The position numbers and the translations under genes are program-made. The notes under the pieces are model-generated. The model did no database searches and was not told where the DNA came from. It was given only the letters and a program-made list of their open reading frames with translations. Positions 22,475-34,000 of a DNA stretch of 42,882 nt are shown here, piece after piece; the stretch's first letter is position 1; each line of letters starts with the position of its first letter. The stretch is from Pigoraptor vietnamica (lineage: Eukaryota > Opisthokonta > Filasterea). Location: NCBI GenBank assembly GCA_943704525.1, contig CALSCQ010000284.1, positions 1-42,882 of the forward strand. The letters run 5' to 3'.

Positions 22475-25356
22475 CGTGTGTATGTGTGTATGTGATGAAC
22501 TGGGTCAATTGTGGATATATTGCTGTGCCCTTCATATTTATTGTGACTGTTCGCAGTGACCTCGAGAAGCTCCAGAGCATTGTCAAGAAGAAGAACACCT
22601 CCGTGAACAAGGAAGATGCAGAGAACAGGACTGCGTGGGTATATTGTCGCTTATTATGCGTGCTCCCCAATTCTAACATGCGGTGACTGATTGCGCGGGT
22701 TGCATACCCGTCGCTCCCCAATTCTAACTGTCATGCGGTGACTGATTGCGCGGGTTGCATACCCGTCGCTTATGCGTGCTCCCCAATTCTAACGGTCATG
22801 CGGTGACTGATTGCGCGGGTTGCATACCCGTCGCTTACGGCGTGCGGTGACTGATTGCGCGGGTTGCGTGCCCGTCGCTTATGCGTGCTCCCCAATTCTA
22901 ACTGTCATGCGGTGACTGATTGCGCGGGTTGCATACCCGTCGCTTACGGCGTGCGGTGACTGATTGCGCGGGTTGCGTGCCCGTCGCTTATGCGTGCTCC
23001 CCAATTCGATCTATCGACTGATCGCGGGTTGCCCACAGCCTCTATATGGCGTGCAAGAACGGGCGCAAGGAGTGCGTCGAATTTCTTCTCTCGCTCGATG
23101 CCGACCCCAACATTCCCGACAAGAATGGCAGGTGCGCCGGCGCTGCCATTCGACCTCGCGTCTCCATGCATTTTTGCATCTTAGGCACATTGTATCTCAC
23201 TGCCTGTGCGTTGTCGATAAGGTCATGCGTCCATGATTCGAGCTAATCTGACAGGTGTATGAACGTTGTGAAATTCGCAGGAATGCGCTCCATGTGGCAG
23301 TTCTCGGCGACCACCTCGACTGTGTCAAAATGCTGCTCAAGGCGCCGGTGAAACTCGAGGCGAAGGATGAGGTGGGGGTCGCGCGATAGAGTGCACTCGC
23401 TTACATTCGTTACTGACTCCGCTTGTTCGTTGTCGTCGTAAAGAATGAGACGACGGCGCTGCACATCAGCCTGGCGTCGGCGAGCACGGACGTCGCCAAG
23501 CAGCTGCTCGCTGCTGGCGCCAACATTGAAACGACGGACAAGAACGGCCGCACTCCGCTGCAACTCGCGCTTGCGCAGGTGTGGATTCTCTCCTCTGTGG
23601 TCTTTATATGTTGGGGAGAGAGGCGGTGGTTTCGATTCGCCATTTATACCTTCGATTAACGGGAGTGTGGCGCTTGTATTCCGCGCTCGGCAGAATTTCA
23701 CGCACAGCGCCAAGCTCCTTATCGAGAAGGGCGCCGCGGTGAACGCGAAAGACAAGGGTTCCATGACGCCGCTCATGTATGCGGCGGAGGCTGGCTCGGA
23801 GGAGCTCGTGCAGCTGCTGCTGAAGAAGGGCGCCGACGCAAAGGCAAAGGATGAGACTGGTGCGTGCATGCATTTTCGCGTGTAAATGCGAGTGTGTTTC
23901 AAATATCTTGCGTTTGTTTCCTTCACTTCAATTGTATTGTCGCTGAAGTGCGACCTCACGTGACCCGCAGGCCAGACCGCCCGCGACTACGCCGCGAAGG
24001 CCGGCAAGACGGCGTGCGTGGACGCTCTCGAGAAGGCCGCGCCGTCCGCCTGGGGAGGCTCGCTTGCGGCGCCCGAGGCAAAGGTGAAGAAGCCGGACGA
24101 CGCATCGCCCATCGCCGCCTTCGAGGTGCGTAGCGCATATCTCCGCGTAATACCTTTATGCCGAGTGTCTGAACTAGTTTTTCGTTGCGCACTGTTCTCT
24201 AGTTGATTTTTTTTCACGCGTATTTGCAGCCCTCGGACACTGCGTCGCCGCATCCCGCGCGGAAGGACGACAAGCCGAAGGAAGAGGTGCGTGTCGCAGC
24301 CGTCCATGACATGCCAGTGTGTGCAAATGCGTGTGCGTACAATGCGTATTTGAATTTCCTTCGCGTGAATTGCGTCGTAACACTCGCTGCGTTGGGTCAA
24401 GCAGCCCAAGGCCAAGGCGGCGTCGAGCGCGTCGACGGGCAGTGCCGCGAGTGGACAGTCCGTACAGGACTTGTTGGCGCAGATTGACGAGCTCAAGCGG
24501 AAGCACAAGCAGGTGCGACTTTGCATCTTCCCTCTCCTCTCTCTCGCGTGCATCAAACATCGAACATCTGAGCGCATGTTTCCGGAACCAGTGGTTGATT
24601 AACGCGCTTGCACTCGCAGGAGATCAAGGAGCTCGAGGACGACAACGAATCGCTCGACGCAGAGCTAAGCAAGATGCGCGCGCAACTGCTGGACACCGAG
24701 GCGAAGGTGCAGGCGGCCCAGAAGAGCGGGGCGGCAGCTCCCTCCGCGGCGCAGTCCCAAGAGGTCTCGTCGCTGCAGAAGCAGCTTGCCGAGGCACACG
24801 CCGAGCGCGACGAGGCCCGCAAGGCGCAGCAGTCGGCTGAGGCGCTGCTTGAGAAGAGCCAGCAGACGAGGCAAGAGCTGAAGAAGCGCATCGCAGAGTT
24901 GGAGGAGTCGGAGCGCAAAGCGAAGGAGCGCGCCGAGGCGGCGGAGAAGGCGAAGGGTGCGCTGGACGGGGAGATTGAGACGCTCAAGTTGCAGCTCGCG
25001 ACGTACGCCGACCGCGACATTCACGACGACGCGACCGACGACGACGTGGACTTTGATGACGACGTGGATTTGCCCGGCATGGATGGCGAGGTGCGTTGGC
25101 AGTAACATGCCGTTGTCATTTTATTGTGGGTGCAATGGACTGTTGTTGGTCGGCTCACCCTGTGTGTGCGTTACAACTGCAGGCGTCCAAATCCAAGGGA
25201 GACGACGGGTCGCACGCGCACCTCAACCGCAAGATCAAGTCGATGGAGAAGAAGTATGCGGAGACGCTCGACATGTACCGCGCTGTGCTCGTGAGGGCCG
25301 TGCAGGGCCAGTTGCGCGAGGACGTCGTGAAAAAGATCATCGACGCTGGCCGTTGA
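22323..25356 (+). CDS. Ankyrin-repeat and coiled-coil protein
   Basis: Exons 22323-22390, 22557-22634, 23039-23131, 23281-23371, 23444-23578, 23694-23859, 23971-24125, 24230-24286, 24405-24512, 24620-25090, 25183-25356 give 531 residues. Residues about 10-240 hold six or so ankyrin repeats ([70 protein letters not shown]). A Lys/Pro/Ser-rich linker leads to a long Glu/Lys/Ala coiled coil (about 318-460), an acidic [11 protein letters not shown] patch and a short helical tail. The plan resembles ankycorbin-like cytoskeletal scaffolds, but I do not assign orthology. It is likely a cytosolic adaptor. Two acceptors are unusual: TAAAG before 23444, and either AAG or CAG near 24404 with the same frame. 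Confidence 0.85.
22391..22480 (+). repeat. (GTGC)n repeat starting at a 5' splice site
   Basis: The donor GTGCGTGG is followed by GTGTGCGTGCGTGG copies and then by about 14 GTGC units. The intron continues to 22556. Confidence 0.9.
22650..23038 (+). repeat. Intronic minisatellite, about seven copies of a 38-65 bp unit
   Basis: The core (ATGCGGTGACTGATTGCG, then CGGGTTGCATACCCG, then TCGCT) recurs with an optional spacer, TATGCGTGCTCCCCAATTCTAAC. CGGGTTGCATACCCG can fold on itself. The last, shortened copy (GACTGATCGCGGGTTGCCCACAG) is the functional acceptor of this 404-base intron. Confidence 0.9.
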
Positions 25357-25695
25357 TGGGACGTGCTCTCACGTGATCTCACGTGATCCGGCATACTTTG
25401 TTGAAGGTGTCGTTGCTGCGTGATTTTTACAATAAGATCGGTCTGCGTTTCCCATTGTGAGTGGGTTTTATAATCGGATTCATATATCTGTTATTTTCTA
25501 CTTCTTTAAACCACTTTATGCATTCGCAAATTGGACATATAGTCGGAATTCGTTTTAAACCGTGGTGGAATGTATGTGACCCCGACAGCTCTGTGAAAGC
25601 CATCTCGAATCCAAGGTCATCCCTACACCGCCATTCTCCTTCGGTCTGCGATACATGAACGGACTATGCGGCATTAACAACACACTCGATAGAAA
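25357..25695. promoter_or_regulatory. Intergenic region with paired TCACGTGA sites
   Basis: Two perfect TCACGTGA octamers at 25369-25376 and 25379-25386 are spaced 10 bases apart, just after the ankyrin gene stop and about 310 bases before the TRP-like start. The rest is AT-rich for this window. No gene is seen. Confidence 0.55.
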
Positions 25696-28600
25696 ATGCC
25701 GCGCGTCCATCCCACCGCGGACGAAATCGCGGGGGCCATCGCGCTCGTTCCCCCGTCCGAAGATCCCCTCCTGCGCCAGGAGACCGAGGAGTGGAAGCGC
25801 TTCCAGGATGTCGTCAAATCGAAGCTCGGCGTGGCGCGTTCGCCCGAGGACGATAATCTCATCCGGATTGTGCGCACGCTCTGCAAGGCATACGCCATGA
25901 TTGACGAGAAGCAGTACCAGCACCTCAACGTGTCCGAACTCGTGGATGCCCTCACGAGCGGCCGCACGCTCGACGTGACGAACATCCTCGTGCGACAGCG
26001 CGCAAACGCCCGCGAACCCGGCACCGGCAAGACGCTCCTTCACCTCGCAACGTACGCATGTTCGCTGCCTCTCGTCATTCTTCTGCTGGACTGCGGCGCG
26101 GAGATTGACTCGCGCGATGCGTGGGGGAGGTGAGAGACACTCGTGTGATGCGCTGAACGCTCTGCTGCAATTGTTTTCGAGAACGTGGGCGAGAGGCAGG
26201 CAATGTGATAGCAAACTGAAGATTTAATGGCCACGCAGGACGCCACTGCACTACGCCGCCTCGCGCGGGAGCAGCCCAGTCATCGATGTGCTCCTCAAAC
26301 GCGGCGCGTCGTACACGGCGTTGACCAATGAGGGACAGACGGCCGTGCATTATGCCGCGCGATACGACGCGGAGAAGGCGCTCGCCCAAATCCTGGCGTT
26401 CGTGACGGTGCGCGAACCCTCGAGCTCGACTAGCCTCGCGAATGCCGGTCGCGACAAGGCGCCGCAGAACGCCGACGATCTGTCGGCTGCGGCACACAAG
26501 CTGCTGCACCAGAAAGATGTGAAGGCATGTGTTTGCAACTGGCAGCTACCTTCGCACGGCATGTATTCCTAATACGTGCACCTGCCTTTGCTACAGGGCC
26601 GCTCTCCGCTGCACGTTGCGACGCTGTACGACAGGTCCGTGACGGCGCGGTATCTCCTCTTGCTTGGGTCGGATGCGAGCGAGCCCGACGGTCTCGGCGT
26701 GACACCCCTCGAGATTATGATCGATAAGATGCCCAGCGTCGCGAAACAGGCGCTCGGTTCGGAGGCGTATGTGACGATTGATCGGGCGGGGCGAAAAATG
26801 CGACTGGACTTGGCCGCGGTGGAGCCGCCGCCACCCGAGACGACGGTGCGTTTCGGGGGCTTGAAGTACCGTTGTCTGTGCGGCATTCGTGGCTGTATCG
26901 TCGTTCCGGTGTTTTGTTGGTTTCGGCGCATACAATCAACTCACACTCACCCGTTCTCTGCGCAGGCCCAGGCTGCGAGGCAGTCGTCGCCGCTCGAGCA
27001 GATGATTGTGCAGAACCGCCTCGAGCTCATCGACATGCCCGTCGTGCAGCGGCTCGTGTACCACAAGTGGCAGGATTTTGGGCGCCAGAGGGTGCGTGCA
27101 TGCGCGTGTGCGTGTATACGCGTGTCTCGGAGTGCGCATGTGCTTGTGGTGTGCGGTGTGGGGGGGGGGGTACGCGCGTGCATGCGCATGCGGCATACAT
27201 GTTGAGGAAAACCGCCTTTACCGTTTTGTCGATGAGAGCTCAACACCCCTCCAACCCTATCCCCGACAGATGCTTCTCGAAGTCGCCTATTACATTGTCT
27301 ATCTGACGCTGTGGACGACGGTGGCGCTGGCCGCCCCGGAGGCACAGCGGCACGAGTACCTTCACGGCCACGAATGGCGCATCATTGTGGAGCTGGCGGC
27401 GTTGCTGATGTGGGCGTACAACATCTACGTCGAAGTGCTCGAGCTGTGGCGGTCGTACTCGCAGCATCGCGAGTGGGTGCGCCTGACGACGAGCGAACTC
27501 TCGGAAGAGCAGGCGGGCTGCGACCCCGAGTGGCCAGACTACGAGTACCTGAAGGAGGAGATGGAGGCGGTGAAGAACAAGGGGGTGCTGGGGTCGTACG
27601 TGTCGAACGCGTGGAACTACTTCGACTGGCTCTCGTACCTCACGATATTCGCGTCGCTCGTGGCGAACATCAACAACGTCCTGACGCAGGACGAGAAGAG
27701 CGCGCGTCAGAACGTGCGCTGGATGACCATCGCCCTCATCTTCATGTGGGCCAAGCTGCTCAAGCTCGCCCGCGCTTTCGAGACGTTCGGTCCCTTTGTG
27801 GTCATGCTCGGCCAGAGTGGGTTTCTTGCGTGTTGTAAGGCGCTTGCTGGGCACCCACACTCGTGTGCATCCCTACGAGAAACATGCAGCTATAGTGTTT
27901 GCAGGCGGTAAATTGTCTTCTGCCGGTGCTGTTGTGCATTGGGACTCACTCCATCCATCCCTCTCTCGCAGTCGTGTGGAACGTCGTTGAGTTTGTGTTT
28001 TTGTACATCACGCTCATCGTGCCGTTTGTCGTGGGCTTCTATCTCGTCGTCGGCGACTCTGCGGTGGACGACTTTGGCACTGTGTACATTGCGCTCATGT
28101 CCACTTACCGCATGACCTTTGTCGACTACGACTTTGACGAAATCTACGGTGGGTGGGAGGCCTCGTGGCGCGCGTGTGTGTGCCACCGATGCTGCCGTTT
28201 GTTGCGTTGCGTTTCAGAGCCATGTAATCGCCCGTGCGTGAGTGCGTGTGTGTGACTCCCTATGCGCATCTCACCCTCGGAGTGTGTTTCTGAGCGTACC
28301 TTCTCTCCTGCGCACACGCAGCGGCGGATCCCGTGATGGGACCCATCCTCGTGGCCGCATGGCTGTTCATCTCGGGCACGCTCATGATCAACCTCTTCGT
28401 CGCGATGATGTCGAACACTTTTCAGGTGCATTTCCTTCCCGCCCATGTTTCACGTAGAGCCATCGGGCTGCACGCTGTCCTTGGTGCCCTACGTCACTTG
28501 TGTTGGGGTTGGCTGTGCGGGAGTCCTCTGCTCACCGCTGTCCTCGTTCCCACAGATTGTGTACGACAATGCCAAGAGCGTCGCCGCCATGCAACACGCG

Positions 28601-29068
28601 GACGCCGTCCTCTCCGTGCAGTTCGTGTTGCCCCTCGAGCGACTTCGGGCGCACCGGCGGCGCATTCAGACCGAGTGCAACCCGGACATCATCACGTACG
28701 ACGAAGACGACGGCGACGCAGACAGCGCCAGCGACCAGCTTAAGAACCTCCGCGAGGAAGTGTACGGACTCGTCGTCGCGCAGTCCGAAAAAATCGCCGA
28801 GATGTCGCGACAGATTGACGACCTCAAGTCGATTCTTCTCATGGCCATGCCGCTGCAGCCGGGCGCGGGCGTGGGGATGGACTCACCGCAGGCGCAGTCG
28901 CAGGCGGCTGGCCACGCCCAGTACTCACCGCGGCCGTCTCTCCCCTCGAGTCCCGCGGTGCGTGCGGACGACCAGGGCTTCCCTTTTATGGCCGGCGCCC
29001 AGGGACGGGGCAACCAACTGCCCCCCTTGCAATTGCCGCACCAGCCGCACCCGCCGGACCCTCGTTGA
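25696..29068 (+). CDS. TRP-like cation channel with ankyrin repeats
   Basis: Exons 25696-26129, 26239-26518, 26597-26845, 26966-27091, 27270-27816, 27972-28148, 28322-28425, 28556-29068 give 809 residues. The cytosolic N-terminus (1-363) carries ankyrin repeats such as KTLLHLATYACSLPLVILLL, TPLHYAASRGSSPVIDVLL and GRSPLHVATLYDRS. Six hydrophobic segments lie at about 364-640: a long loop after S2, S3 near FDWLSYLTIFASLV, S5 VVEFVFLYITLIVPFVVGFY, a pore loop with FGTVYIALMSTYRM, and S6 ending INLFVAMMSNTFQ followed by a TRP-box-like helix. The C-terminus has a coiled coil (EEVYGLVVAQSEKIAEM) and a Pro/Gln-rich tail. It is closest in plan to TRPV/TRPA channels and probably carries Ca2+. Subfamily and gating stimulus cannot be told from sequence alone. 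Confidence 0.87.
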
Positions 29069-29588
29069 AAACGATGCGCGTTACTGCGTTACCGCTCGCG
29101 TTTTGCGGCCTGCGTTGCGTGTATTGTCTTATGCCCGGACGTGGGGCTGTGCTGGCGCAGCGACCCGTCTATGTCTGCCACCTTTTATAAAGAGTTGGAG
29201 GATATCGAGGAGATGAGGCTCACAGATCTCCGCCCTTGTTGGTGCATGAAGTTTGTGTGTATGATTGGATTTTATTGACAGTAGTGACGTCAGGCCGCCG
29301 GCCATTGTTTCACACGGCTTGCGATTCGGACCCACACTGGCGTGCGCCTGCGCCCATATTAGCACACACCGCCGTCCACTTCGCCCTCAGGTCGCACAGG
29401 TGTACCTTCATTTGTGTGGGGAATTGTATTTTGCTCCTTCGCCCGTCGTCGTTTGGCAAACTCAAACGCAGAGAGGCAATCACTGTGTGTAACTCTCCGT
29501 GCCCTTCGCATCCTCTTTCAACTTTCTGCATTGTAACAAGCGCGCGCTTTTTTCTTCTTAAGTCGGCGCCTGTCGTCTGTGCGCGCAG
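29069..29588. other. Intergenic region between TRP-like channel and NADK2
   Basis: The stretch is mostly 3' UTR and promoter. A TTTTATAAAG (29183-29192) lies about 400 bases before the NADK2 start, and a TTTTATT near 29270. No coding potential was recognised. Confidence 0.5.
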
Positions 29589-30986
29589 ATGGCGTGGGCG
29601 GCTCGACGGCCGCTTGCGTCGATGGCGCGGGGCGTCCTTCCACACCATCTCCCAATACGCCATACTCACTCGTCCGTCGCGATACGGGGCCCTTTCACGC
29701 TGTCTCCCTCGTTGTTGTCGTCTCCCCTTCGCGCGCGTGTGCATCCCTCCCCGATAGGCTCGGGTGTATCGGCGGCATGCTTCGGTACCAGACGCTTCTA
29801 CCTTTCGGCGCGCGCGGCGACGCCAAAGTATTGGACGTGGGAAGACGACTACGACATGGCGCAACCGGCCATGCGCACCGTCGACACGCTGCAGGAATCC
29901 GCAAAACAGGCGTCGGTGGCGTGCGTTGATGAGAGGTCGTCCGACGGGCGCCGGGTGTTTCCGCGGGTTCACATGCGCCGAGTGCTCGTCGTGTCCAAGC
30001 AGACGCGCTACGAGTACGAGCGCGCGCGGCACGAGGCATCCTCGGACGAGGACGTTGCGAAACTTCTCGCAATGCGGGGATCGGACTACGAGGGCCTGCG
30101 GCTGCGGCACGACATACACACGCGCGGTTTGGAGGTGATGATGCGCGAGATTGAGAGGCGGGGAATCGAGGCGCGCATTGTGCGCTCGTCGGAGCTGAGC
30201 GAGGACGACGTGCGGGGCGTCGACGCCGTGTTCGCCGCGGGTGGCGACGGCAACTTTCTGCACACGGCCGGCAGAATGTACGGCGACGTCCCCGCGATTG
30301 GCGTGAACACGGACCCGGAGCGGTCGGCGGGGCATCTGTGCATCCGGGTGGCGTGGCTCGGCTCGCTGTTGGACCGCGTGATCGCGGGCGACATGCGGTG
30401 GATGTGGCGGCAGCGCGTGCGCGTCACCATCGTGGACGGGAGCGGGCGCCAGACGGTGCTGCGCCCGCGCGCTCTCAACGAAATAATGGTGGCCGAGCTG
30501 AGCCCGTGGCGCACGTCGTACTACGAGATGTTCGCGGACGGGCGGGGCGGCGACAAGCAGAAGTCGTCGGGCCTCATCGTGTGCACGGGCACGGGGTCGA
30601 CTGCGTGGCTCACCAACATTGCCAAGATTGACGCCGAGAAGGTCCGCTCCATCCTCGAGTTTGCCGGGTGCGGCGACGACGTGCGCAGCGGCAACAAGGA
30701 CCCCGCGGCGATTGCGGCGGCGTACAACGCGTCGCTCACGTTCGACCCCTCGGAGCCCCGGATGCAGTTTGTGGTGCGCGAGCCCGTCGTCAATGGCATC
30801 TTCGGCGTGGGCCAGGAGCGCGGGTTTGCGCGGGAAATTGTCGTGCGCAGCCGCGGGTGGGACATGCGGCTGGTGATCGACGGCGCGAACGCCTTCCCCT
30901 TTAACGACGGGCGCTCGGCGTTCTTCCAAATCCACGAGAGCGACGCGCTGTTGACGCCCGCCAAGAACTGGCGCGATGATCCTTAG
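29589..30986 (+). CDS. NADK2: Mitochondrial-type NAD kinase, single exon
   Basis: This is one open frame of 465 residues with no intron, unlike every neighbour. The N-terminus is rich in Arg, Ser and Ala without acidic residues (MAWAARRPLASMARGVL...), as expected of a mitochondrial targeting peptide. The kinase core shows RRVLVVSKQTRYEYE, the signature AAGGDGNFLHTA (GGDGN at 218-222), GVNTDPERSAGHLC, RALNEIMVAE and SSGLIVCTGTGSTAW, and ends with FQIHESDALLTPAKNW. NADK2 phosphorylates NAD+ to NADP+ in mitochondria. ATGGCG again marks the start. Its stop lies only 62 bases from the stop of the opposite-strand patatin gene. A single exon may reflect intron loss through a cDNA. Confidence 0.93.
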   Translation: MAWAARRPLASMARGVLPHHLPIRHTHSSVAIRGPFTLSPSLLSSPLRARVHPSPIGSGVSAACFGTRRFYLSARAATPKYWTWEDDYDMAQPAMRTVDTLQESAKQASVACVDERSSDGRRVFPRVHMRRVLVVSKQTRYEYERARHEASSDEDVAKLLAMRGSDYEGLRLRHDIHTRGLEVMMREIERRGIEARIVRSSELSEDDVRGVDAVFAAGGDGNFLHTAGRMYGDVPAIGVNTDPERSAGHLCIRVAWLGSLLDRVIAGDMRWMWRQRVRVTIVDGSGRQTVLRPRALNEIMVAELSPWRTSYYEMFADGRGGDKQKSSGLIVCTGTGSTAWLTNIAKIDAEKVRSILEFAGCGDDVRSGNKDPAAIAAAYNASLTFDPSEPRMQFVVREPVVNGIFGVGQERGFAREIVVRSRGWDMRLVIDGANAFPFNDGRSAFFQIHESDALLTPAKNWRDDP

Positions 30987-31048
30987 GCTGTGGCCTGGCG
31001 AGATTACTATTCGACTCGGAAATAGCGCCGTCTGCGGTTTTATTGCTG
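30987..31048. terminator. 62-bp convergent 3' region, NADK2 / patatin gene
   Basis: The reverse-strand gene has AATAAA at 31044-31039, five bases after its stop, which is inside the 3' flank of NADK2. The 3' UTRs of both genes must overlap or be extremely short. Confidence 0.6.
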
Positions 31049-34000
31049 CTACAGGACGGACATTCGCCGCCGTAGCGTGTGGTGCGGCCGTGGGTGCGTT
31101 TCGCCCGGATCTTCGTGAGACAGCGTCGCGTGGTGGTGGACTTCGCGGTGTCGCTCAATGTCCCGCGGGTCGTTGCCGTGCTGGCCGCGCGCGATCCGGT
31201 GGCACCGGTCGAGCGCCATCTCGATCTTGCACCGCGTGTGTATCGCGGAGATGTCTGCGGGGCGGTCAAGGCCAATACCGCGTGCTCAGGAGCGATGCAC
31301 AGACACAGCACGACATTGTTAGCGCGCGTGTGACCTCTGCGGATACACGGCCACGTGCTTCGCTCGCCGACGCGCAGGCATTCGCGGAGGGCCTCCTCGG
31401 ACGGGTTGGAGAGGACGCGGAGCAATTGGCGCCACCCGATGTCCGGTACGATGGTGACATCGCCCTCGTGGTGTTGCGTGAGGACCGGCTGGAGCTTGCG
31501 CGGGATAACTCCGAGCGCTGCGAGCTGCGTCGCCGGATTTCAATGAATTGTTGGGCTTTTCAATTGATAATGGCAGGAATTGCATGTGCTGGCAAGCGTT
31601 TGTTTTGTGTGTGCGCAAAATGCACCGAGCACAGCGGAGCAAACGAGCGACCATAACCTGCAACTAGCGAAGGCTGCGCTGAGTGCGTGCACGCACGTAG
31701 CAAAGACGGCCGCGCATACCTGATTCACCCTGTGCGTGGCTTCGGACAGCGCGAGGTGACGGAGGCCCGCAGCCCATCCGGAGTCGAGCGTGCGGCGCGT
31801 ACCTGTCATGAAGGGAATGACCTCGGGGTTCACCTGTGGAACAGACGTCGGATCAGCTCGAATCAGACACGTGTCCATTGACTCACTAAGGAACAGCACA
31901 CGGACAGTCACACAGAGAGCACGAGAACACAAAGGACACACGACAACCAGCACACTGCCTAAGGTCATCAGATACCACACCGCACGTATGCACACGCATC
32001 GCAACCGCAAACAGCGTTACACACAGCGTTACACACGCCCACCTGGGACACTATGAGGTGGTTGATGTTGAAGAGCTCCGCCAGGCGCGCCATCGGCAGA
32101 TCCGCCTCGATGGATGCCGTGGGCCAAGGGCGCGACGCCGGGTTCCAGTCGACGTGGTTGCCGAGGCTGTCGCGCGCCTTGCTGCAGTGTCGAGGCGGAC
32201 AGCGCAACACAGACAGTGAGTTCATGCAAGGGGAACGCACGACGGATGCACTCACATGCCCACACACTCAAACAGTGCACGCACGCACGCACGCACACAC
32301 ACGCAGCCCACGGTCGCAACTCACAGCTGCACCGATGCGTAGAAGAGCGGGCTTGAGCAGCTCGCAAGGGCAGCCGACCAAATTAGCACATTCGGCGCCG
32401 TGAGGTAGTTGAGCAGGCGCGGGAGTTCACTCCGCTCTGCGTCACAGCGAAATCACACTCAGCGCATGCTTCTGTTGTCTCTTACAAACAGCCAACACAA
32501 CATGAGAAAGACGCTGTGGGCAGAAACCACTCGCACGAGCCCAGCCCATGCCACCCACCCGTGGACGCGACGGTGATGTTAATGATGCGACCGGTGCGCT
32601 GGTATGCGTCGAGAAAGGTCACGTCGGTGCCAATGTTGGCCTTGATGAAGACGGCGAGTCTGGGTGAGAAATGTTGGATCAGAAATCATACACGAGTACA
32701 CACTTGCACGCACTCGCACACACCACACGGAGACGCCACCAAACACCCCTGAACATACGTGCGCTGGCAACAACGATTCGACGGGACCTTCGCCCCCACA
32801 TACGCTCGTACTCGCACACACCGCACACACTGATGCACACCGACCTTCCGGAGTCCATCAGCATGCCCTCTTTCAAGAGGCGCGCGATCTTCCGCTTTGC
32901 CGAACCGCGCTCAAGCCCTTGAAACGCGGAGAAGTCGATTGCGTTGGGCTCAAAGAGCGCGTCCATGTCCTCGTCGCGGTGTATGCCGATGCACGCGGCC
33001 ACGATGGCGCCGATCGCAGTGCCGCACAGCACGCGCGGCAGCAGCCCAAACTCGCGCAGGCACTTGACGACGCCAAAGTGATACCTGCCACAAAGCGCGA
33101 AGATAAGTCGGGGTTGAGACGCGGCCATGACACGCACGACCACGCGTCTTTTGGTCGCTGCCACGCGCGTTGAAGAAAAAAGAGCAACTGATTCAACAGT
33201 GAGGGCAATAGCTTACATGCCGAGGGACGCTCCGCCGCTGAGCACCAGCGCCGTTCGACCAAACGCCTGGCGCGCGTCTGCATAGATGCAAGGCGATAAA
33301 GAGAATGCGCGACATGAACGCTCAAAGACGCCACAAGTGCGTTTTGAGCATGCACACGGGCGTAGGAGAGAGAAGGAGGCTCGCAGGAGAAGCACACTAA
33401 AAGCAACGTCAAGCGCCCTCGAACACACACCGCTGAAGAAGCGCCCCTTATCGACGCCCCGCGGGGCACCCTCGGCCTCGCAGATGTCCGCGAGCGCGTG
33501 GCTCATCTCCTCGACGTAGTCCTCGATCACGGCCTTTGTGCCGACAAAGCAGTGCGTGTACAGCGGGCGCGCGTCGATGCCGCCCACGGTGCGCGCCATC
33601 CCCGCACGCACGAGAAACGCGAGGCCCTCGATGTCCTTGCGAAGACGCGCCGAGCGAAGCAGCGACAGACGGGTGAGGATGAGCTCGCCGTCGTACAGGT
33701 CGCTCTGAATCGTCCGCTTCCACTCGTTCAGACCTGCGCAGACAGACCGTCAGCGCCTTGATGCACACCATCTCATCCTCCACTCCCTTCTCCTTCCAAT
33801 GCACTCGCACACCTTCGACGCCGTCAAGCAGCAGCGCGGCCTCGTGCCACTCGCGGTATGAGCTTGCGTCGCGCATGCGCTGTGCCAGGATGCGCCGCAG
33901 TCCGTCTCGTCCACTGCTGCGGGACGGCCATGACGACGAGAGCAATCCCCACAGCGCGCGCGTGGGCGCAAACAGTAGGGCAAGCGCGGCGACAAAGAGC

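Noticed and set aside
26519-26596. Possible second GC-AG intron in the TRP-like gene (AAG|GCATGT)
   Set aside because: A GT donor three codons earlier (GAT|GTGAAG) is in frame and gives the better ankyrin junction QKDGRSPLH.
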